Source: Paludicola sp. MB14-C6 (GTDB lineage Bacteria > Bacillota > Clostridia > Oscillospirales > Ruminococcaceae). Taken from it: a stretch of DNA of 64,000 nucleotides. This document shows positions 44,301 through 52,536 of this stretch, piece after piece (position 1 is the stretch's first letter; every line of letters starts with the position of its first letter). The position numbers and the translations under genes were made by a program. The stretch spans positions 1,240,001 to 1,304,000 of the forward strand of contig NZ_CP133133.1 of assembly GCF_030908625.1 (NCBI RefSeq), written 5' to 3'. The notes below the pieces were generated by a model that was not told the DNA's origin, ran no database searches, and was given only the letters and a program-made list of their open reading frames with translations.

Positions 44301-44321
44301 TAGCGATAGCCATTAGCCTTG
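44292..44321 (+). other. Perfect hairpin over the flgM stop codon
   Basis: CAAGGCTAAT (44292-44301) pairs with ATTAGCCTTG (44312-44321). The left arm contains the end of flgM. No T run follows immediately (GTATGCATATCTTTTTC), so it may be a weak attenuator or mRNA-stability element between flgM and flgN. Confidence 0.5.
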
Positions 44322-44392
44322 TATGCATATCTTTTTCTGTGCAATAGATATGTCGAAAACGGAAAGCTCGCACAGGGAAAAGGGCGAATCAG

Positions 44393-44875
44393 ATGTTAGA
44401 AAAACAAATTTCGAAAGAACTAGTTCTTTTTTTAGAACGTTATGATAAATTTTATGAAGATTTTTTAGAATTAGAGCGCAATAAATATGAAGCAATTACT
44501 CGAAACGATCTTGCATCACTTGATTGCTTTGTAACAAAGGAACAAGCCTTATATTTAAAATCCAGAGGGCTGGAATCAGAACGAATTCAACTCATGCAGC
44601 AATGCTCTGAACCGCAAACCTCTTTCCGGAATTTGATTCCAATACTTGATTCCGAATTCCAACAAAAAGCAACGGAAATTTTCAATCATCTTTCCGATGT
44701 ATTATTAAATTTAAAACAAGTTAACAGCAGTTGCAACTCCTTAACGGAATTAAGACTGCATCGTATTGATATAAATTTAAAACATTTAGAAAACCAACCG
44801 GAATTACAAAAAGAATATAACCGAGTTGCGAAACAAAGCAGCAAAGGCACCCATGTAATTTCCAAAAAGATATAA
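44393..44875 (+). CDS. flgN: Flagellar chaperone FlgN
   Basis: The 160-residue protein is helical and predicted to bind the hook-filament junction proteins FlgK and FlgL, encoded next. Its pattern of N-terminal ALxxRxxELxRIxLM (ALYLKSRGLESERIQLMQQC) is characteristic of the FlgN family. It lies 13 bases before flgK. Confidence 0.85.
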   Translation: MLEKQISKELVLFLERYDKFYEDFLELERNKYEAITRNDLASLDCFVTKEQALYLKSRGLESERIQLMQQCSEPQTSFRNLIPILDSEFQQKATEIFNHLSDVLLNLKQVNSSCNSLTELRLHRIDINLKHLENQPELQKEYNRVAKQSSKGTHVISKKI

Positions 44876-44888
44876 TGGAGGTAAAAGA

Positions 44889-46475
44889 ATGAGACCTACA
44901 TTTGCCGGATTTTATGTAGCAAAGCGTGGCTTAGATGCAGCTAGAGCCAATCTAAGCGTAACAGGACAAAACATTACCAATGTAAAAACTGCTGGATATA
45001 CACGTCAACGTGTGGATTTATACTCCGTTGGTGCAAGTGGATATAATATGCGCTATGCTACCAAAGAAGATTCAAACATTGGTGAAGGTGTTTCTATTGG
45101 TGGAATAATTCAAGTAAGAGACCCATATCTGGATTTACGCTACCGCAGAGAGCACTCAAAAGTTGGTGAGTCTGGTATACAACTGGATGCACTTTCTGAC
45201 TTAGAATATATTTTCGATGAAATTACAAAAGATGGACTAGACAAGCAATTTTCTGATTTGAAATCACAATTGCAAAATCTTTCTTTAAATCCAAACGATC
45301 CCGTATCAGAAGGAATTGTAAAAACTTCAGCTTTAATGCTTGTTAAAATGTTCAACCATTGCTCCGAACAAATTAACACTGTGAAACAAGAACAACTAGC
45401 AACTTTACAAGATGGCTCTATCACTCGTGTGAACGAATTGCTACGTGGAATTGCTAACCTAAATGGCGAAATTAAAAATGCCAATGTGTCAGGTAATCAA
45501 GCGCTTGAGCTGATGGATCAACGTAACACAATGATTGATGAACTATCAGGCTACGTTAACCTTGAAATTACATCCAAAACTGTCGATATAGGCGGTGGCC
45601 GTTCTGTTGAAGAAATGTCTATTAACTTAATTGGTGCAGGCGGAGATAAATTCAACCTAGTAGATGATAACAAAAACCGTTCTTTTGGGGTTGAAATAGA
45701 TAGCAATGGCATTGAACCTGTTAAAATTACTTTAAATGATTTTGATGGCTCAAAAGTAACTAGCAGTAATAAAGCACTCATTTCCATTCCAAATGGAGAT
45801 ATTAGCGGTCAACTTACCACAGGAGCTTTTGCAGGTCATTTATCCATCATAAACAGCAAGGGCGAATTTGATACCCCTCCAACAAAAGATAGAGGTATTC
45901 AATACTATGAAAATATGCTCAATACCTTAGCAAATCAATTTGCAACTGCTTTTAATAAAGCCAACAGCATGAATATAAGCGAGCCTTGGGATAAACCTAT
46001 GTTTGAAGCAAAAGACGGGAAGCCGATTACTGCCGGAAATCTTGCAATTTCATCAAAATGGGAAAATGCAATTGGCTCTTATATTACATCTACAAAGCAG
46101 CCGCCTAAACCTGGCGTAGATAAGCCTGCTGATAATATTTTAAATATGATTTCCTTATTCTCAAGTGACCTTACTTATACAACCACAAACGGAAATGTTC
46201 CTTTATTCAAAGGTACTTTTCAAGGCTGTTTTTCCAATATCAACAGTACATTGGCATTGGAAATTAAAGATATTACCCGCATGAATGATAGCTCAGGAAG
46301 TGTTTTAGAAGAAATAGATAATCAAAGAGCTTCCATTTCTGCTGTTAATATTGACGACGAGGGTATTAACTTAATTCAATACAATCAAGCGTTAAGCGCT
46401 TCTTCACGTTTTATGACAACACTCGACGAAGCATTAGATACCATTATTAAAGGAATGGGCGTTGTCGGTCGATAA
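44889..46475 (+). CDS. flgK: Hook-filament junction protein FlgK (HAP1)
   Basis: The 528-residue junction protein has the N-terminal FAGFYVAKRGLDAARANLSVTGQNITNVKTAGYTRQRVDLYS and a C-terminal NIDDEGINLIQYNQALSASSRFMTTLDEALDTIIKGMG, both typical of HAP1. TGGAGG precedes the ATG. Exported by the flagellar apparatus with FlgN as chaperone. Confidence 0.96.
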   Translation: MRPTFAGFYVAKRGLDAARANLSVTGQNITNVKTAGYTRQRVDLYSVGASGYNMRYATKEDSNIGEGVSIGGIIQVRDPYLDLRYRREHSKVGESGIQLDALSDLEYIFDEITKDGLDKQFSDLKSQLQNLSLNPNDPVSEGIVKTSALMLVKMFNHCSEQINTVKQEQLATLQDGSITRVNELLRGIANLNGEIKNANVSGNQALELMDQRNTMIDELSGYVNLEITSKTVDIGGGRSVEEMSINLIGAGGDKFNLVDDNKNRSFGVEIDSNGIEPVKITLNDFDGSKVTSSNKALISIPNGDISGQLTTGAFAGHLSIINSKGEFDTPPTKDRGIQYYENMLNTLANQFATAFNKANSMNISEPWDKPMFEAKDGKPITAGNLAISSKWENAIGSYITSTKQPPKPGVDKPADNILNMISLFSSDLTYTTTNGNVPLFKGTFQGCFSNINSTLALEIKDITRMNDSSGSVLEEIDNQRASISAVNIDDEGINLIQYNQALSASSRFMTTLDEALDTIIKGMGVVGR

Positions 46476-46502
46476 TTTGAAATCCAGAAGGGAGGCTGTT
46501 TT

Positions 46503-47810
46503 ATGAGAGTAACAACCGGAATGATTACAGCTCAATATAGTCGTAATCTAAATAGATCATTAAGCAAACTAAACTATTTAAATAACAGAGCTACTACACT
46601 CAGAAAATTCAATCGTGCTTCTGAGGATCCTGTAGCTGCAGCAAAAGCATATAGTCTAAGACGTTCTTTTACCGATAATGATGACTATGTGAAAAATCTC
46701 GAAGATACAGAAAATATGATGTTAACTGCTGAAAGCTCTATGATGGGGCTCAACTCTATTGCTCAAGAAGTGTCTTCCGGCGATATGCTTCAAGCAGTTA
46801 ATGGAACTATGTCAAAAGAAGATAGGGAAATCATTGCCACAAAACTTATAAAGATGCAAGATGCAATGCTTTCCACAATGAACACTAAATATGGCGATCG
46901 TTATCTTTTTGGTGGATCTACAATGACAAAGCCCCCATTTACCGTTGCTGCAGATGGTAGTCTTTTATACAAAGGCGTTGATGTTACAACCGGATTACAT
47001 CAAGGTACACCCGGAGTTGGCGGATCCGCCAGCGTTGGTGGAGCTTTGATTGATTTTGGCGCAGCAAACGAATCAAAATTCAATGATTACTCCATATCAA
47101 TTGTGAATGGTACAACACCAAACGCAATTGATACTGCTGCAAAAACGATCACAATCAACGTATCAACCGTACCAACAAAGCAGGATTTACAAACTGTTCT
47201 ACAAGGCTTAACGGGATCTACCGACGTTACCGTTAAAGGCGATTTAACGCAAACTGTTGGTATTGGAACTGCTCAAGTATCTGGCGGCGAAAACAAAATC
47301 ACAGCAGGCACTTCTGTTGACTTAAAAGAGTTAATGAACGAAAAAATGTATGTTGATATTGGTCTCGGTTTGGACTATAACGCAAACGGTTTAAATGAAC
47401 AAAGTGTATTTGATTCCTCTTTACCGGGAATTAACTTTTTAGGCTGTGGTGTTGATAAAAACGGAAAACCACAAAATATGTATGTACTTTTAGGTCAAAT
47501 TGCAACCGAACTGGAAAAGCCTACATTAGACACAGGCGCTACAGATTCCTTAATTAAAGGTTTTAATAACCAAAAACAAGTATTACTAACTCAAATTACG
47601 CAATTCGGTTCTAAAACAAATTTCCTAAAGTATGCAGATACACGATTAGACGATACAAGCTTAAATTTGAATAAAAAGATATTGGATAATGAATTCGTAG
47701 AACCGGCAGAAGCAATTATGGATTTTAAAATGCAAGAATTTGCTTATATGTCAGCTTTACAAATGGGTACAAAAATCATCCAACCAACATTTTTAGATTT
47801 TATGAGATAG
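46503..47810 (+). CDS. flgL: Hook-filament junction protein FlgL (HAP3)
   Basis: The 435-residue protein has the flagellin-like ends MRVTTGMITAQYSRNLNRSLSKLNYLNNRATTL and FKMQEFAYMSALQMGTKIIQPTFLDFM of FlgL. It is longer than the usual 300 residues because of an inserted region about 183-268 (positions 47049-47306) beginning FGAANESKFNDYSISIVNGT. That start is nearly the same as one in FlgE. AAGGGAGG lies before the ATG. Confidence 0.95.
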   Translation: MRVTTGMITAQYSRNLNRSLSKLNYLNNRATTLRKFNRASEDPVAAAKAYSLRRSFTDNDDYVKNLEDTENMMLTAESSMMGLNSIAQEVSSGDMLQAVNGTMSKEDREIIATKLIKMQDAMLSTMNTKYGDRYLFGGSTMTKPPFTVAADGSLLYKGVDVTTGLHQGTPGVGGSASVGGALIDFGAANESKFNDYSISIVNGTTPNAIDTAAKTITINVSTVPTKQDLQTVLQGLTGSTDVTVKGDLTQTVGIGTAQVSGGENKITAGTSVDLKELMNEKMYVDIGLGLDYNANGLNEQSVFDSSLPGINFLGCGVDKNGKPQNMYVLLGQIATELEKPTLDTGATDSLIKGFNNQKQVLLTQITQFGSKTNFLKYADTRLDDTSLNLNKKILDNEFVEPAEAIMDFKMQEFAYMSALQMGTKIIQPTFLDFMR

Positions 47811-47911
47811 AAATATCGCTAGCAAATGGAAAAGAATATAAACTTCTTTACATTATCAAAAGAATATGAGGGGTAAAAAAATTCTTTATAGATAGTGAGG
47901 TGAAATATTTT

Positions 47912-48529
47912 ATGGGTCCTTTACTTCAAATCCATAGTGTTCCTTTTTCTTATGAAATGGTAATCAATGATGCAAGGTTTGAAATAGAATCACCACGTCC
48001 ATCCGTTGCTATATCAAGACAAAAAGGCGGTTTGCAAATTAATAGCAAGCCTGCTCAAATTCGAATTGATTCAACAGAAGCACGTGCCAGTATGGGGTTA
48101 AAATCACTCGGACGTGCCGTTGATGAGTTTGGAAAAAAAGGCATGCAAAAAGCTATGGAAGCAACTGCTCAAATTGCGCAAGAGGGGAATCAGCTTATGG
48201 ATACACGAAACAGCAATACTGTTTTTACCAGTATTGCTTATCAACGAACAAGAAGCAGTATAGATACTATGCTGGGTTTTATTCCGTCTACGCCCTCAAA
48301 AGTAAGCTTTGATCCCCATCAATTGCAAATACAATATGAAATGGATAAGCTCTCTTTTGATTGGAGAACAAACAGTAAACCGGATATGAACTTTGTTCCT
48401 GCATCTATTGAGTTTAAAGTAAAAGATTATGCTCGTCTTGAAATTGAATATTTAGGTCGACCTTTATATATTCCTAAAAGTGCAGACCCAAACTACCAAG
48501 AGCCAATGAAGCTTGACGTCAAAGGCTAA
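47912..48529 (+). CDS. DUF6470-family flagellar-locus protein (YviE-like)
   Basis: The start is ATG 47912 after GAGGTG; a GTG at 47900 is in frame. The 205-residue protein contains DARFEIESPRPSVAISRQKGGLQINSKPAQIRIDSTEARASMGLKS near the N-terminus and a C-terminal EFKVKDYARLEIEYLGRPLYIPKSADP. The same kind of gene, yviE, lies between flgL and fliW in B. subtilis. Its role is not known. Confidence 0.85.
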   Translation: MGPLLQIHSVPFSYEMVINDARFEIESPRPSVAISRQKGGLQINSKPAQIRIDSTEARASMGLKSLGRAVDEFGKKGMQKAMEATAQIAQEGNQLMDTRNSNTVFTSIAYQRTRSSIDTMLGFIPSTPSKVSFDPHQLQIQYEMDKLSFDWRTNSKPDMNFVPASIEFKVKDYARLEIEYLGRPLYIPKSADPNYQEPMKLDVKG

Positions 48530-48591
48530 GCAATCATCATATTTTTTCAACCAACCCCTCATCTCTATATTAAGAAACGAAGGATTTCAAT

Positions 48592-49029
48592 ATGATAACA
48601 ATTCAAACAGAATTCGGTGAAACACAAGTATCTAACGAAGCATTGATTCATTTTCCTGATGGGCTTTATGGGTTCGAAGATATAAAAGATTATGTTTTAT
48701 TAACACATGATGATCAAAATATTATTATGACCTTACAACCTGTAACGGAACGAGTACCACAATTTTTAGTGTTGGATCCTTTTGCTGTAATTTGCAACTA
48801 TCAGCCGAAGCTTTCCTCTGCTGATCAAAAATGGTTTGGAGTAACAAACTGCGGAGAACTAAAATATTTAGTAATTGCAATTGTGAAAGAAAACTATATT
48901 GATACGGTTGTGAACTTGAAAAGTCCGATTGTTATCAATCCAAAAACCAACCAAGCAAAGCAAGTATTTTTAGAAAACAAAAATTATTCTATGAAATACC
49001 GTGTTTTTGATGATAAGGGGGATTCTTAA
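48592..49029 (+). CDS. fliW: Flagellar assembly factor FliW
   Basis: Binds flagellin and antagonises CsrA, which represses flagellin translation. The 145-residue protein starts MITIQTEFGETQVSNEALIHFPDGLYGFEDIKDYVLL and has the FliW core FLVLDPFAVICNYQP. The csrA ATG shares one base with its stop codon (TAATG), so the two partners are translated together. Confidence 0.96.
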   Translation: MITIQTEFGETQVSNEALIHFPDGLYGFEDIKDYVLLTHDDQNIIMTLQPVTERVPQFLVLDPFAVICNYQPKLSSADQKWFGVTNCGELKYLVIAIVKENYIDTVVNLKSPIVINPKTNQAKQVFLENKNYSMKYRVFDDKGDS

Positions 49030-49253
49030 TGCTCGTAATCAGCAGAAAAACCTCTGAATCAATCTTAATAGGCGATGACATTGAAATCATCATTTCTGAT
49101 ATTTCAACAGACAAAGTTAAAATTGCAATTAACGCTCCTAAATCTGTTCCCGTTCTACGAAAAGAGCTTGTGGAATTGAAAGAGCAAAATCAAGTGGCAA
49201 GCGAAGTTGATGTCATGCAAGCAATCGCAACTTTGAAGAAAATTATCAAATAA
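49029..49253 (+). CDS. csrA: Carbon storage regulator CsrA
   Basis: RNA-binding translational repressor of 74 residues: MLVISRKTSESILIGDDIEI and VKIAINAPKSVPVLRKELVEL. The usual His of the vHRxEv motif is Leu here. Its likely target, flagellin mRNA, starts about 110 bases downstream and carries a GGA-loop hairpin plus a GGA in the ribosome site. FliW, encoded just upstream, should release it. Confidence 0.95.
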   Translation: MLVISRKTSESILIGDDIEIIISDISTDKVKIAINAPKSVPVLRKELVELKEQNQVASEVDVMQAIATLKKIIK

Positions 49254-49261
49254 TGCAACAA

Positions 49262-49299
49262 ACACATCAGTGTACAATCGTACATTGGTGTGTGTTTTT
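49262..49299 (+). terminator. Terminator of the flgM-csrA operon
   Basis: A 14-bp stem (49262-49275 with 49280-49293, two G-T pairs) around AATC is followed by five T. It lies eight bases after the csrA stop codon. Confidence 0.88.
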
Positions 49300-49330
49300 A
49301 TTTTATTTATAAAATTGTACTAATTTATGC

Positions 49331-49357
49331 TAAATCTTTTTCATATCATACCGATAT
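49331..49357 (+). promoter_or_regulatory. Sigma-D promoter of flagellin
   Basis: TAAA (49331-49334), a 15-base spacer and ACCGATAT (49350-49357). This is the sigma-28 pattern, with transcription starting near 49364 and a leader of about 125 bases. Confidence 0.85.
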
Positions 49358-49435
49358 ACATAGTGTAAGGATTAAAAGTAATTCTTCATAATAAGGCGCC
49401 AAAGATGTAGACTTGCTTTCTTACCTTAAACCATA

Positions 49436-49488
49436 AAAAACGGAAAGGATTCCGTTTTTAATAAAACAAAATTCAAGGAGGAAATTAT
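49436..49488 (+). promoter_or_regulatory. CsrA-binding leader of flagellin mRNA
   Basis: The hairpin AAAAACGGAA (49436-49445) with TTCCGTTTTT (49450-49459) exposes the tetraloop AGGA, the preferred CsrA site. A second GGA lies in the ribosome site AAGGAGG just before the ATG. In the B. subtilis hag leader CsrA binds one loop and the ribosome site in the same layout. fliW-csrA lies directly upstream, which supports the same control here. Confidence 0.8.
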
Positions 49489-49489
49489 T

Positions 49490-50746
49490 ATGCGTATTCA
49501 ACATAATATTAACGCACTTAACGCTCACAGACAACTTTCTATGAACACTTCAGCTGTAGGTAAAAACCTAGAGAAATTATCTTCTGGTTTTAGAATCAAC
49601 CGTGCTGGTGACGATGCTGCTGGTCTTGCTATCTCTGAAAAAATGAGAGGCCAAATCCGTGGTCTAGACATGGCTTCTAGAAATGCTCAAGACGGTATTT
49701 CTTTAATCCAAACTGCTGAGGGTTCTCTACAAGAAACTCACTCTATTCTACAAAGAATGCGTGAACTTGCTGTTCAATCTTCTAATGGTACTTACGAAGA
49801 AGGCGTTGACCGTGTAAACCTAAACAAAGAGGTTGCTGCACTTAAAACAGAAGTTGATAGAATTGCTTCTTCAACTCACTTCAACAACCAAAAACTATTA
49901 AACGGTGCTATCGATGGTACAGTTTCTGCTGCTTCTTCTGCTGCTACTACTGCTACAGGTCTTGATAAAGATTTAAGCTTAAGCGTTAGCGGTTTAAAAG
50001 AAGGTGCAACACTTTCAATCAAAACTGCTGCTGGTGGTGCTGATGCATCAGGTGCTTCTGGTTCTGATATTGCTGCTACAGATGCAAAAGCTGCATTTGC
50101 AATTGATGGTGCAACTGGTAATATTACATTAACTATTACTGGTGGTACAAACGGTATGAAAGACGGCGGTGCTGCTGGTGATCTTAAAGCTGCAACAAAT
50201 GTGGACTTACAAAAAGCATGGGATGACTTTGCTAAAGCTAATGTCGATGCTACTAAAGGAATCAACTTCTCTGGCTTAACTACCGTAACAGCTCCTGCTG
50301 GTGCTGCTGGTGTTAAAGCTAATACAGCAACTAGTGCTGCTGCTGCAAAAACTGGCGAAGCTTTAACATTCCAAATCGGCGCAAACGACGACAGAGTTAA
50401 TTTAAATGTTGCTAACCAAGATACTAAAACATTAGGTATTGATGATTTATCTATTGCTACTCAAGAAGATGCTAACAAAGCAATCATTTCTTTAGATAAA
50501 GCAATTAACTCCGTTTCTGGCACTCGTGCTGACCTTGGTGCTCTTCAAAACCGTTTAGAGCATACAGTTAACAACTTAGGTACAACTTCTGAGAACTTAA
50601 CTGCTGCTGAATCTCGTATTCGTGACGTTGATATGGCTAAAGAGATGATGGAAATGACTAAGAATAACATTCTTTCTCAAGCTGCTCAAGCTATGCTTGC
50701 TCAAGCTAACACTCAACCTCAAGGCGTTCTACAACTTCTACAATAG
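49490..50746 (+). CDS. hag: Flagellin
   Basis: Filament protein of 418 residues. The N-terminal D0/D1 region (MRIQHNINALNAHRQLSMN... SSGFRINRAGDDAAGLAISEKMRGQIRGL) and the C-terminal D1/D0 region (SAVTRADLGALQN-like SGTRADLGALQNRLEHTVNN and ending in AMLAQANTQPQGVLQLLQ) are conserved. The middle, about 142-288, is variable, Ala/Gly/Thr-rich and without cysteine. A good AAGGAGG lies before the ATG, with CsrA control and sigma-D transcription inferred from the leader. Confidence 0.97.
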   Translation: MRIQHNINALNAHRQLSMNTSAVGKNLEKLSSGFRINRAGDDAAGLAISEKMRGQIRGLDMASRNAQDGISLIQTAEGSLQETHSILQRMRELAVQSSNGTYEEGVDRVNLNKEVAALKTEVDRIASSTHFNNQKLLNGAIDGTVSAASSAATTATGLDKDLSLSVSGLKEGATLSIKTAAGGADASGASGSDIAATDAKAAFAIDGATGNITLTITGGTNGMKDGGAAGDLKAATNVDLQKAWDDFAKANVDATKGINFSGLTTVTAPAGAAGVKANTATSAAAAKTGEALTFQIGANDDRVNLNVANQDTKTLGIDDLSIATQEDANKAIISLDKAINSVSGTRADLGALQNRLEHTVNNLGTTSENLTAAESRIRDVDMAKEMMEMTKNNILSQAAQAMLAQANTQPQGVLQLLQ

Positions 50747-50760
50747 TCTAATTCTTAAAA

Positions 50761-50787
50761 AAATCCACCCGATTGGGTGGATTTTTT
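50761..50787 (+). terminator. Terminator of flagellin
   Basis: A 10-bp perfect stem AAATCCACCC (50761-50770) with GGGTGGATTT (50775-50784) around GATT, ending in a T run. It lies 14 bases after the stop codon. Confidence 0.93.
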
Positions 50788-50839
50788 GCTTTATATATGA
50801 TTTTTAACGACCATTCAATCTTTGAAACTGATACAAATC

Positions 50840-50925
50840 GGCAAGAGCAAGCCCTTGCCCTACCTTTAACACATAAACTTTCTCTTAAAGCCTCTCCTTT
50901 AAGAAAGGCAAATCGCCACATTGAT
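50840..50925. repeat. Fragment of a degraded palindromic repeat
   Basis: The stretch contains GCCTCTCCTTTAAG and AAGCCCTTGCCC pieces that resemble the element at 5105-5300 (GCCTCTCCTTTAGG there). It appears decayed, without a complete hairpin set. No gene is seen between 50747 and 50951. Confidence 0.35.
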
Positions 50926-50951
50926 GGAAAGGTCGATTTTTATAAAAGTCT

Positions 50952-50979
50952 AAAGGTGGAATAACACTATTCCACCTTT
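50952..50979. repeat. Target-site duplication, left copy (stem-loop)
   Basis: The 28-base sequence is a perfect stem-loop: AAAGGTGGAATA (50952-50963), ACAC, TATTCCACCTTT (50968-50979). An identical copy lies at 52505-52532, at the other end of the IS1182-family element. The bases on either outer side differ, so the duplicated unit is exactly the hairpin. Confidence 0.9.
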
Positions 50980-52504
50980 CAGCTTGTAGAAAAAGTCTCC
51001 TAAATTCGATGATTTAGGGGACTTTTGACGCGAAAAATGGTATAATTAAATAGGGTGATTAAATGTTAGTTAAAGCTAAAAAAGACCGAACACAAGTAGA
51101 GTTTTTGTGCTTAGAAGAATTTATTCCAGCAGAACATTTGCTTAGAAAAATAGATAGTGCAGTGGATTTCTGTCATATATATGATTTCGTAGAGGATTTG
51201 TATTGTAAAGATAATGGAAGACCAAGCATAGACCCAGTAGTACTAATCAAAATGGTCTTAATACAACATTTGTATGGAATAAGTTCGTTGCGCAAATTGG
51301 TAGAAGAAGTACAAATGAACTGTGCATATCGTTGGTTTTTAGGATATTTAATGACAGAACAAATACCTCACTTTACAACAATAAGTTATGCCTTTAAACA
51401 TAGATTTAACGAGAATACTATTGCATGCATTTTCAACTGGATATTGAATGAAATCAATGATATGGGATATCTTGACCCAGAGGTGGTATTTGTAGATGGA
51501 ACCCATATAAAAGCAAATGCAAATATAAAAAAGGTTGTAAAGAAATCAATCCCCGTAGCAGCAAAACATTATGAGAAACAACTAATGGACGAAATCAATA
51601 AAGATAGAGAAGAACATAAAAAAAAGCCATTTGACGATACAAAGCCACCTAAAATAGAAGAAAAAATCATCAATGAATCAACCACTGACCCTGAAAGCGG
51701 TGTATTTCATAAAGGAGAGCATAAGAAATGCCTTGCTTATGAAGCACATACAGCTTGTGACAAAAAAGGCTACATTGTAGATGTTCATGTAACAGCAGGC
51801 AATGTACATGACAGCGTAGCATTCGATGATTTGTATGATAAATTAAAAGAAAACCACCCCGAAATCCAAACAATAGTGGCAGATAGTGCCTACAATACTC
51901 CCTATATTGCAAAAAGACTTATAGATGATGGAAAAGATTTATTAGTACCATATCGTAGACCAATGACAAAACAAGGCTTTTTTAAGAAATATGATTTTTC
52001 ATATGATGAATATTTTGACTGTGTAGTATGTCCAAACAATAAAGTTTTACACTATTCCACCACGAATAGAGAAGGATACAAAGAATTTAAAAGCAATCCA
52101 AACGACTGTAAAATCTGTGGGTTTCGTTACAAATGCACTGAAAGTAAAGAATTCCAGAAACAATACACAGTTCATGTTTGGCATGAGTACTTAGAGCAAG
52201 TTTCAGATATTCGTTATGCAATAAAATACAAAGATCTTTATGCACAGCGAAAAGAAACGATTGAGCGAGTTTTTGCTGATGCGAAAGAAAAATACGCAAT
52301 GCGTTATACACCTTATCGAGGTCTTGCCCAAGTAACAAACTGGGTTAGGCTTAAATTTGCGTGCATGAACCTTAAAAAGCTGGCAATACATAAGTGGAGG
52401 GTGAACTCTCCTTTTTGTATCCTTTGCACTTTTTTCAAATTTTCAACCATATATTCAAAAGCCCGACTTTGGTTACGCCAAAATCGGGCTTTTTCTTCAG
52501 ACTG
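50980..52504 (+). mobile_element. IS1182-family insertion sequence
   Basis: The 1525-bp element is bounded by imperfect terminal inverted repeats of about 18 bp. The left end is CAGCTTGTAGAAAAAGTC; the right end, read inward on the other strand, is CAGTCTGAAGAAAAAGCC (14 of 18 match). A 28-bp direct repeat flanks it on both sides. It carries one transposase gene. IS1182-family elements are known to prefer stem-loop targets, and this copy has duplicated a whole hairpin. Both repeats are identical, so insertion is recent or was well preserved. Confidence 0.92.
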
Positions 52505-52505
52505 A
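51063..52505 (+). CDS. IS1182-family transposase
   Basis: The 480-residue protein has the IS1182/DUF772 N-terminal domain (FIPAEHLLRKIDSAVDF, GRPSIDPVVLIKMVLIQHLYGISSLRKLVEEV) and a DDE domain with VVFVDGTHIKANAN, a middle TIVADSAYNTPYIAKRLI and a final KETIERVFADAKEKYAMRYTPYRGL. The frame is intact. The conserved part ends near FACMNLKKLAIHKW; the last 45 residues run through the element's terminator. The TGA stop (52503-52505) uses the last two bases of the element and the first base of the target repeat. No good ribosome site precedes the ATG (GGGTGATTAA). Confidence 0.93.
   Translation: MLVKAKKDRTQVEFLCLEEFIPAEHLLRKIDSAVDFCHIYDFVEDLYCKDNGRPSIDPVVLIKMVLIQHLYGISSLRKLVEEVQMNCAYRWFLGYLMTEQIPHFTTISYAFKHRFNENTIACIFNWILNEINDMGYLDPEVVFVDGTHIKANANIKKVVKKSIPVAAKHYEKQLMDEINKDREEHKKKPFDDTKPPKIEEKIINESTTDPESGVFHKGEHKKCLAYEAHTACDKKGYIVDVHVTAGNVHDSVAFDDLYDKLKENHPEIQTIVADSAYNTPYIAKRLIDDGKDLLVPYRRPMTKQGFFKKYDFSYDEYFDCVVCPNNKVLHYSTTNREGYKEFKSNPNDCKICGFRYKCTESKEFQKQYTVHVWHEYLEQVSDIRYAIKYKDLYAQRKETIERVFADAKEKYAMRYTPYRGLAQVTNWVRLKFACMNLKKLAIHKWRVNSPFCILCTFFKFSTIYSKARLWLRQNRAFSSD
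52458..52494 (+). terminator. Terminator-like hairpin near the right end of the IS
   Basis: AAAGCCCGA (52458-52466) pairs with TCGGGCTTT (52484-52492), and TTTGG (52468-52472) with CCAAA (52478-52482) inside it, followed by T. It lies within the C-terminal codons of the transposase frame, ten bases from the IS end, and would stop transcription leaving the element. Confidence 0.75.
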
Positions 52506-52532
52506 AAGGTGGAATAACACTATTCCACCTTT
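52505..52532. repeat. Target-site duplication, right copy (stem-loop)
   Basis: Identical to 50952-50979. It lies four bases beyond the stop codon of the minus-strand fliT-like gene (TAA at 52537-52539) and so probably serves as its terminator-like hairpin, which the insertion left in place. Confidence 0.9.
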
Positions 52533-52536
52533 TAGC

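Noticed and set aside
49876..50265. Minus-strand reading frame of 129 codons inside flagellin
   Set aside because: It is produced by the Ala/Gly/Thr-rich variable region read backwards.
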